From Vesta saturnalis (Eukaryota > Arthropoda > Insecta > Coleoptera > Lampyridae), in assembly GCA_036346205.1 (NCBI GenBank), contig JARFJB010002087.1, forward strand, positions 12,136,001-12,200,000: a stretch of 64,000 bases of DNA. Direction: 5' to 3'. Position numbers and translations under genes: made by a program. This document shows, piece by piece, positions 56,938-64,000 of this stretch (its first letter is position 1; every line of letters begins with the position of its first letter). Below the pieces are notes generated by a model, which was given only the letters and a program-made list of their open reading frames with translations, made no database searches and was not told the origin of the DNA.

Positions 56938-57257
56938 ACTGATTGACCGAATGAAAACCATATAAGCTAATAATCAGAATCCCTGATGTAAGAAATGGAA
57001 AAACAAACTAGTACCATCTTAAAGTTTCTTTCCAAATAGTCATTAAAAGAAATTGCTAATTAATAGTATTTTACATTATTAGTATGGTAGAGGTTTTTAC
57101 TGACGATAGTTTACTGGCGAGCTAAGGACTGAGGTAGAAAAAACGTTAACATTGAAAAACTGGCATAATTTTTACACCAGTTCTTTTTATTCTTTTTGCA
57201 ATAGTTGTCTGATTGTGATTCAATTTTTGTTTTTGTGCGACCCAAATTGAGTTTACA

Positions 57258-57975
57258 ATGACAAAAATGTTGGAAGTGTGTAAATTGATTTTCAAAAAAT
57301 TTTGCGAAAATCTATGATTAGTCGTTCGAACTGCAGAGAAACGACAGCAAAAGTTATCAAAAACATCAAGGAAGAGCTCACATTCACTCGGAAACCTGGA
57401 AGTGGCAGACCAGAAGGAATTCACTCGAAAAAAAAGGTGCCGAAAGTGTCCGAGATGGACAAGCGTCCAAACATCTCAAATCGGAAATTTACTCAAAAAG
57501 TGGGCTTGTCAGAAAAGTCAATACGCAGAATTAAAGTGAAGACTGACTTCAAATCATACAAATTGCAAACAATTCTAGACAGAAATGCAGATAGCACGAG
57601 CTAAAAAGATGACAGCTGATTTCTTTCGAAGCAAAGATTCTTGCGTAATGGACGATACGTTCTCTGCAATTTTTCCCAACTACCTGACCAAGAGTTTTAT
57701 GTTTCTGGTGGACGTGAAAACGAGCCCAAAGAACTCCGGACCAAAAAGAAGACGAAGTTCCCCAAAAAGGTTGCCTGTTTGGCAGGCGGTCTGCAGCTGT
57801 GGAGAGAGAAGCAAATTTATTGTGACATCTAGATCTGTTTTGGTGCGTAGGGGGAGACTAACCCACCAGATTGCCTAGAACTCCGGCCTATAGGACGCTA
57901 CTGGGGTTTGGTCAAAAGGAACGTAAAGTTAACAAACAAAGAAGCAAAAACAATAGAAAATTTGGATCGTGGCGA
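57258..57975 (+). pseudogene. maT/Tc1-like mariner transposase relic
   Basis: The ATG at 57258 (MTKMLEVCKLIFKKF) begins the first HTH. After a frameshift near 57298 come TFTRKPGSGRPEGIHSKKKV (linker) and second-HTH-like KFTQKVGLSEKSIRRIKVKT. After a further shift the first catalytic Asp appears in CVMDDTFSAIFPNYL, then frames with FYVSGGRENEPKELRTKKKT and LPVWQAVCSCGERSKFIVTS. The second Asp region is missing by deletion near 57840. The C-terminal block with the third Asp/Glu is degraded (LRPIGRYWGLVKRN). Inactive. No confirmed terminal repeats. Confidence 0.65.
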
Positions 57976-58261
57976 CCAAAAAAGTCTCAAATAGCACCAT
58001 AAAATTCATGATGTTAGAAATTTTGTGGCTTTAAAGTGACATTTGTTGTCAAGACCGTTTTCGCAAGAACACCCGCAAAGGTGAAACAGAAAATTCAAAA
58101 ATCTTCGAACATGTCTAGAAAAAAGAAAACCCTAATCCAATTGGAACATAGAAGTGGAATCCGTATGGATCCCAATAATGCGCGACACATCTGCGCAATA
58201 GGTTACTACGTAACATTCACAATAGATAATTCAACTACCAAAGAGTGTAACGTATAGTGAT

Positions 58262-59066
58262 TCTCAAGGTTAACTTCGAAATAGGTGTAAAAGTTCCAGA
58301 TTGTTTAAAATTTAACTGACTTTACCGTGTAGTTTCAAAAAACGTAAAGAACTCTAAGAGTATACACTGCAAAAAAAAGTATTAAGCAAAGTTGTTTAGA
58401 TTAACCTAATCAACTCAGTAACATAAATTTAAAAATAAGCTCCGAAACAGTTCTCGCAACATTCTACTTCTAATAATTACCCTACATTAAAACTACCGAT
58501 CTTTCAGGCCAAGGGTATATTTGTAGCGATTAGGTTGTTGTTAAAACGATTACTTTAATAATCAACTACTAATCTAACATTGTAACCAGGAGCACTATCT
58601 TATTCAAACTAATGCAATGCTTCCATTTAGAAATGCTGCAAATAACAATGGACGCACCTGGTTATCAACAAGATATTTCATGATCGTTTTAACAATAACG
58701 TAAAAAGGCAAGATGATTAGACAATACTAATTAACACTTAATGTAAACAAATGCAGACTATATTAATTTACTTGGTACACAAAACAAAATTAACAACCGC
58801 CCTAAGAGGACGGGTGAAAATTTCTTGTAATAAATTACAAAAATGCGACTTTTTGTAGATGATTGCTAAAATGACAGTAGCGTTTTCTGGAGGATTACTC
58901 CATTGTTTTTTTTGTTGTCAAAATATTGTAGCATTCATACATCAGAATTATTAAAACGATTAATAACATACTCAATTCAAAACTATTTAATACGTAAATA
59001 TATTGATATATAACACGCCTACACAATTCAATCGTATTACATACACACGCCGTACAACCACCTTCT
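58262..59066. other. 3' flank of retroelement; possible LTR, not proven
   Basis: No coding content. Occasional CGCC motifs (58799, 59008, 59049, 59070) resemble the leader at 61424-61979. I could not match this stretch to the right flank as a long terminal repeat. Confidence 0.3.
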
Positions 59067-59525
59067 TCAACGCCTCTGTAAGTAATGCCCGCTCCATCCT
59101 TCCCTCCTTACTTCGCTCTTCTCCAGTTTCCAGTCTTCCAACCTCGCCCCCCTCGCCATTCTCTTCTTCCGTGTAACAGTCCGCCTTCCTGAAACAGTAA
59201 TGACCTCATTACTACAATTAACTATCAAGGCCTCCTTATTATCATTCTCACAGTAACATTCACCTACGCATGGGTACCGCCTTAAAGAGTCGACCGCGAC
59301 AGTCGCCTGAAAGCTCTTATAAACCCGAACGCCCTTAATCGCCTCGATTATGTACCTATCATTAGGTAAGACCCTCAGTACTCTATAGGGTCCGATAAAT
59401 TTATTCGCCAATTTGTTACTCACTTTGGCATCCGCCCCACCAGGAGCTGCAGCTTGCCATAACACCAATTCGCATACCTTATATTCGGTAGCCCTTCTCC
59501 GCCTTTTATTGTAACGTGCTTGCAT
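59067..59525 (-). pseudogene. Integrase C-terminal domain (retroelement)
   Basis: MQARYNKRRRRATEYKVCEL, then LANKFIGPYRVLRVLPNDRY, which is the GPY/F module of Gypsy-type integrases, followed by an acidic linker and a basic tail. The catalytic core upstream is missing. The frame is open to the stop at 59067. Confidence 0.65.
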
Positions 59526-59542
59526 CCGCCTAGCCGCCCGCT

Positions 59543-60250
59543 TTAAGGTTTTAATTTAAGGACCGCCGTACCACGGTTTTCCTGCAATTGATCCATCTTA
59601 TTGGAAGTAGTCGCATCAAGATCGTCACCCCGATGCTTTTCTTTTTGCCTGTTTGAGAAAGGTCTTACGCCGCTGGATCCAGCCTGATCCAATGAGTTTT
59701 CGCCAACCCTGCGCTGATGATAGCCCTGCGTCAAAGGGTTGAGTAGTACCTCTTGCTCGCCAGTTTGTCCAATAGTTCGACACCAGCACCATTTCTCGTC
59801 TACCCGTCGCGATATAGGACACATTCAGTATATAATTATAGAGCCTGGTGCATATACGCCTCTCTTTCAGCTTAACTCTCCCGCCTGGAAGGCCGCCGAT
59901 TACCTCCACTACTGCCACTGAGGAGGATCTTGGAGCACATATGAAGTCCGCCGCCAAAGGAACTTCATCTCGCTGAGACTTCCGTTTCTAACGTAAGTCG
60001 CCCTAGAAATGCACTGATATCGAAGTCATCAGTTAGCAATGTCCCTAATCACCAGCATGAGCCCTGGCGGCTGGAGGAGCGCTTGCCCAACAAGCAGTTC
60101 TATACGCCCCATGTCTACATCCGTCACCAACGCTCTGACGGGTAGCTGTATCCCATCAATCTTGGCGACAAACGCCTCGCCTAACGCCAGTACTTGACTG
60201 CCTTCAAAACCGTTAAGTACCACGCCTGCACTGTGTCGCCTTTTGGTCAA
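59543..60250 (-). pseudogene. Protease/pol linker remains
   Basis: 60250-60029 reads MTKRRHSAGVVLNGFEGSQV, AFVAKIDGIQLPVRALVTDV and MGRIELLVGQALLQPPGLML, the beta-rich pattern of the second half of a retropepsin. The catalytic D-S/T-G is not seen and may be lost. 59957-59543 is a broken frame of uncertain origin. Between them and the integrase end, more than 2 kb of expected pol sequence is missing. Confidence 0.4.
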
Positions 60251-60289
60251 TCCAGTCGTCTCGCCGCCGCCAGTGAAATAATACTTTGC

Positions 60290-61389
60290 TCACTCCCCGA
60301 CTGGGGAGTCAGCCACATAAGCCATCTTACGATACGTGTTATTAGGCTTAAGCAGTAAACTTACCTTCACGTTGTCGCCGGTTTCCGCCGCCATCTTCTT
60401 GGAACACGCCGTCCATTTATGCCCGGGTGCTCCACATCGCCGACAGCTATCCCTCTGCTGCAGGGGACAGTCCTTGGAGAAATGGGTAGTCATTTGCTGA
60501 CAGTTGTAGCATCGATTTAGCACTTTCATCACCGCCTGTAGTGTCTGGTGTCTCTTGGGCGTCTTGTCCGCCCTGGGCACCCGTTGGATATCCAACCCAA
60601 AGGTTGAGGAGCTTGGTACCGGTTCCTCCTCCGTGAACGCCTCCAATCCCGCCAGGAAATAGTAATATAACCCTCGGGTGTCGCGCATTTCGCCGCGTGT
60701 GCGTTAGCTTTGTACGCCTCCGGCAATCCATGCACAATGCAAGAGACGGCATGTTCGCCTGTGATGCCGACTCGAGCACACAACGCCATCTTTTCTCGGT
60801 AATACTCTGTCAAGGTCTCACTGGACCGCTTGCGCCTAAGTGCTAACTCCTCTATCATGGCACCGAAATTGTTACGCAAAGGGAACGCCCCCTTTAATAC
60901 GCTACGCCACTCCCACCACTCATAGTTAATTCGAACGAGGCGGTAGAACCACCTCTTCGCCACGCCGTCCAGTCGCACCTGGCTCGCCAGCACTTTCTCC
61001 TTCCCAGACCAGCCATGCATTTCGCCTAGCATATCTAGCCTGGTATTCCATCGTTGGATGGATGCCTCCTCGCCGTCTGGGTCAAACGGCTCTATTAAAT
61101 GCCACGCCGCACCTGGGGAAGTTACTCTACTCTCCTCGCCGGCTTCGGTCCTGACACTACACCCGCTCGATGCCCCTGCCGCCGCCTGCGAACTGTGGTT
61201 TGGAGGAAGTGCCAGGTCCTCCAGGACCAGGGACGCACGTGTCTCGAACGCTCGCAACATTTTGTCGACGAACCCCTTCGACATCAGGTGTTGCGCCACC
61301 TCTGCCGCCAGACGCCCGTCGCCATCCTTCTTCGAAGAAGGCATTACACGCTCGTCCATCTCCAGTGGTAAAGCGTCGTCAGCAAACAT
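60290..61389 (-). pseudogene. Gag polyprotein with two zinc knuckles, frameshifted
   Basis: The ATG at 61389 (MFADDALPLEMDERVMPSSK) opens a 286-codon frame with a retrotransposon-gag core (FDPDGEEASIQRWNTRLDML, ASQVRLDGVAKRWFYRLVRI, FGAMIEELALRRKRSSETLT, YYREKMALCARVG). Near 60660 the frame shifts by one. The continuation carries CYNCQQMTTHFSKDC (CX2CX5HX4C, one residue longer than usual) and CRRCGAPGHKWTAC (CX2CX4HX4C). Nucleocapsid knuckles bind the element's RNA. A single shift separates core and knuckles. It could be a programmed frameshift, but the rest of pol is gone. Confidence 0.7.
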
Positions 61390-61982
61390 TCATGACACCT
61401 GTAACAATTGACAAGTATGAGTTACGCCCAACGATGTAAATCGCGCCTAATGATTAACTTTTCACGTGAACGTCTTATCTTGATCACGCCTATGTATTAC
61501 TGTAATTTCAACAAATGGTATCGCCTCAACTTATTTTTAAACCGCCTTTAATTTTATTTATGACTATTAGTCACGCCCATGTACTCAACTATAACGCCCT
61601 TATAAATCAATAAGTACATAAATTTCACCTGAAACTAATAGTTAGAGTCGCCTTTTAATTCTATCTGCAAGTTTTAGTAACGCCCCTGTACAATAATAAT
61701 AATTATACCCGATTTGCAACGTCCTTACAAATCCGCGATTGTATAATTTTCACTTGAAAAAACAAAAAGAACTGCACCTTATATTAATAATTACACCCGA
61801 CTTGCAACGCCCTTACAAATCCGCAATTTTACAATTTTCATTCAAATTGTAAATAACGACCGCCTTCTATATTACAATTTGCTAATTACACCACTATAAA
61901 ATGATTATTAATTAATTTGCAGTTCGCCTTTACACTCCAGTACTTATATAAGTGGCGCCTGAAAGCAATTAAACTCGCCTTA

Positions 61983-61984
<2 letters not shown>
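61390..61984 (-). promoter_or_regulatory. Retroelement leader with regularly spaced CGCC motifs
   Basis: AT-rich and non-coding, but with CGCC at 61424, 61444, 61487, 61522, 61543, 61574, 61595, 61649, 61681, 61808, 61861, 61925, 61956 and 61976. In the sense (minus) strand these are GGCG. A duplicated about 59-bp segment (61697-61755 and 61787-61845, with acccga(c/t)ttgcaacg) lies inside. It precedes gag and may be the LTR/5' UTR region. Confidence 0.5.

Positions 61985-62030
<46 letters not shown>
61985..62030. repeat. (TA)n microsatellite
   Basis: About 22 TA units directly at the edge of the retroelement leader. Confidence 0.9.
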
Positions 62031-62035
<5 letters not shown>

Positions 62036-62146
62036 TTTGCAATATAACTGCTAGATCAATTTGTGAACTCTTACACAAGTTCTTGCAATAACAATTACAA
62101 CGGCCTGCAATAATTCCACATAGAACAGTCAATACAGCAATTTTAC

Positions 62147-62765
62147 ATGACAAAATTGATGGTAGGAAACGGACAACACGATATTGTTAAGAGTGACGCG
62201 TAGATGATAAAGGTTGTCTTGTAAACGGGATAACAGTTGGAACAATTGTTTAAACAATGTTTTTGTGCAAAAAAAAAGGATTTTTTTTAGTTTTTCGCGT
62301 TTAATATGAAAACTATTGTAGTACGTACGATGAAAATTAAAAAAAAATGTTAAAAATCTCAAACAGGGGCCGAATAAATTGAAGTAGTTTTTATACACAT
62401 ACATTCAATGCGGACACCGGGCGGCCGGAGTCTTCCTCGCCGCTCGCGCGACCCCAACGCAGTGCCATTACTTAGTCCGAACGCACGCTCGACGGAAACT
62501 CCCAATGTTTGCGTGCATTTTTGAGGTGTTTTTTGCCATTTTCTCAGTGGAGACCTAAATTTTAGGTATTTTAATTACCTTTTCTATGCAGTTCATCGTA
62601 CGTACTACAATAGGTTTATTAAACGCGAAAAACTAAAAAAAAATCCTTTTTTTGCACAAAAACATTGTTTAAACAATTCCAACTGTTAATCCGTTTACAA
62701 GATAACTTTTATCATCTACGCGCCACAACATCCCATTGTCCGTTTCCTACTATCAATTTTGTCAT
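62147..62765. mobile_element. Fold-back element with about 180-bp arms and GC-rich loop
   Basis: Arms 62147-62335 and 62593-62765 are inverted copies (atgacaaaattgat, gtaggaaacggacaa, gatgataaa, ttgtttaaacaatg, gtagtacgtacgatgaa). The loop of about 255 bp includes a strikingly GC-rich block (62408-62470, with cgggcggccgg and cgccgctcgcgcgacc). Open frames through the arms (62129-62404) are composition artefacts. It looks like a fold-back MITE whose loop may be captured DNA. Confidence 0.75.
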
Positions 62766-64000
62766 AAACTGGATACGTGTTCAGCCCTATTGACTGGACT
62801 AACAAGAATTAACATTTCGCATTTAGTAATTCCATCCGCTTTAATATTTTGCTGCCTTATATAAATATACAGATCCACTCAGCAAACAAGATAGTCTGAA
62901 AATATGTCAACTAAATTTTTGACGCGGCAAATTATTTGCCCCATCATATTTGAAAATTCTAAGGTGGTATATTCACACTTTAAAGTAAATTATTACAGTT
63001 TACAGCTAACATTTTCCGCGTGCGTTTTATTACCGTGTTACTCTTGTTTGTTAAAATAAGTTTTTTTTAAGACTTCTTTGGTTGTTTTATTTGTGAAATA
63101 AAGGTATGTACAAGAATTTTAATAAAAATGTAATTTTAATGTAATTTTTATGTTTTAAGGTTATCCTTATTATGGCTGGAACTATGAAGAGGTTCGGAAG
63201 TTGAAGATTAAGAAAATAACTTAATTATTATATCTTAAATGTTTTGATTTTTATATGATTTCGTTTCGATTGTTTAAATATGTATTCAGTTTATTTTGAT
63301 ATTAACTTAACAATTACATTGCGTTGGTAAACTTTGCCAAACAAATAACTCATTAGTTCATTCGGAAAACTATAAAAATAATTACATTTTAAAGAAAATG
63401 AATTGTAAATCTTAAATTAAAATATTTAAAACTGTTTCTGTAAAGCTTAATATTGTTACTAAATATTTTATATTAATGTTTAGGTGTTTAAGTTTAATAA
63501 AGTTATTTCTATCAAATTCTTGGTTTACCGTGTTGTCAAGAAAATATTAGTTACACTGGTTATGCAGCACCACAATACATTTGTGTGTATCCAACCATAC
63601 ACATTTAAATTAAGCGCCCAAATATTTTTTTCGGACTGTACCTTAAAAGCTACTATAGCGCCGGTATCCCCTCTCCAACTATCTTGTTTGCTGAGTACAG
63701 CTGTACTCGGAATTATACGCATTTGTAATCGAAAAAGAAGCGTTTTTGTTCTAGCAAATTTTATTTTATGATCATCATTTAAGTATTCAATCATATCATT
63801 GCAATTACATCAACTTGGCAATGCAATATGGTGTGTTTTTTTTAAATTTGTATAAGTTTGTTAATAAATACTACAAGATTATTTTAATTTTTTGAGATTG
63901 AAAGTGTATAGACGAATGAAAAAAATATAATACACTGCTAAATTATCATTTGTTAATTTCTGAACGTATAAAAATACATGAGACTATTAATTTCTGAACG
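62766..64000. other. No gene recognised; one 18-bp inverted pair
   Basis: AT-rich. ctcagcaaacaagatagt (62878-62895) and its exact inverse (63678-63695) are 0.8 kb apart. They could bound a small element, but neighbouring bases do not extend the match. Open frames near 63484-63794 overlap on opposite strands without a protein motif. Confidence 0.35.

Larger units (their letters stand above)
52270..56960. mobile_element. 4.7-kb imperfect palindromic element with Polinton-type ATPase fragments in both arms
   Basis: Left and right halves are inverted, diverged copies about a centre near 54790. Arms contain, from outside in: about 131-bp tandem repeats (52307-53060 and 56560-56937); a C-terminal ATPase fragment (53690-53990 on +, 55855-55565 on -); and an inverted pair (54240-54357 and 55238-55350) with short tandem arrays inside. 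Only the ATPase C-terminus is recognisable as protein. The arrangement resembles terminal repeats plus subterminal gene ends of a Polinton-like element joined head to head. No polymerase, integrase or capsid sequence was seen. Outer limits are set by the repeat arrays and may be short by some bases. Confidence 0.7.
59067..61984 (-). mobile_element. LTR-retroelement relic with most of pol deleted
   Basis: Read leftwards: non-coding leader (61984-61390), gag with zinc knuckles (61389-60290), a protease-like linker (60250-60029), a short unclear stretch (59957-59543) and an integrase C-terminus (59525-59067). Reverse transcriptase, RNase H and the integrase core are absent. GC content is visibly higher than the surroundings. 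The order fits a Gypsy-type element. No matching LTR pair was found, so the limits are provisional. Confidence 0.65.

Noticed and set aside
61058..61439. Three + strand frames of about 90-117 codons
   Set aside because: GC-rich antisense frames of the gag gene; no motif.
63484..63794. Overlapping open frames on both strands
   Set aside because: No recognisable domain and no splice or start context; treated as chance.

Overview
The window is an AT-rich eukaryotic nuclear sequence, almost certainly from an insect. Two conserved animal genes can be read exon by exon with GT/AG introns: a BAG6/Scythe homologue and a phospholipid scramblase. Both are on the minus strand. Everything else recognisable is transposon or repeat sequence, mostly broken. 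The mix fits an insect: DUF4817-type IS630/Tc1/mariner elements, Tc1-like, maT-like and piggyBac elements, a THAP/P-like element, intron-bearing tyrosine recombinases (Crypton-like), a Polinton/Maverick, an LTR-retroelement and tRNA-derived SINEs. I cannot name the order or species.

Layout. BAG6 starts at 32007 and runs leftwards out of the window. Exons 1-7 lie at 30517-32007 and exons 8-13 at 1055-4120. Intron 7 is 26.4 kb (4121-30516) and filled with elements. From left to right these are: a non-LTR reverse transcriptase fragment; two deleted mariner-like elements; a THAP/P-like element; a three-level nest of transposons (10841-17910); a DUF4817 transposase remnant; SINE pieces; a mariner hit by a piggyBac that was itself hit by a Tc1-like element (24640-28440); and a small MADF-containing element. 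Upstream of BAG6 are two convergent Crypton-like tyrosine recombinase relics (32626-33954 and about 34470-35335). Next comes a 5.4-kb Polinton (35461-40918) with long terminal inverted repeats ending in CA-rich microsatellites, genes for packaging ATPase, integrase, capsid-type proteins and protease, and no DNA polymerase B.

From 41 to 49.7 kb there is a 107-bp tandem duplication, an IS630-family element with inverted ends, two DUF4817 transposase relics and a 580-bp CA/CACT microsatellite lying inside one of them. The scramblase 3' exons occupy 49813-50578. From 52.3 to 57.0 kb lies a 4.7-kb imperfect palindrome. Each arm carries about 131-bp tandem repeats and the same fragment of a Polinton-type ATPase, in opposite orientation. 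The right end holds a maT-like mariner relic, a GC-rich LTR-retroelement relic with most of pol missing and a leader regularly dotted with CGCC, and a fold-back element around a GC-rich loop.

Nearly every transposon gene here has stops, frameshifts or deletions, so the window reads as a graveyard of nested insertions around two host genes. No rRNA gene, intact tRNA gene, CRISPR array or bacterial-type operon was seen.
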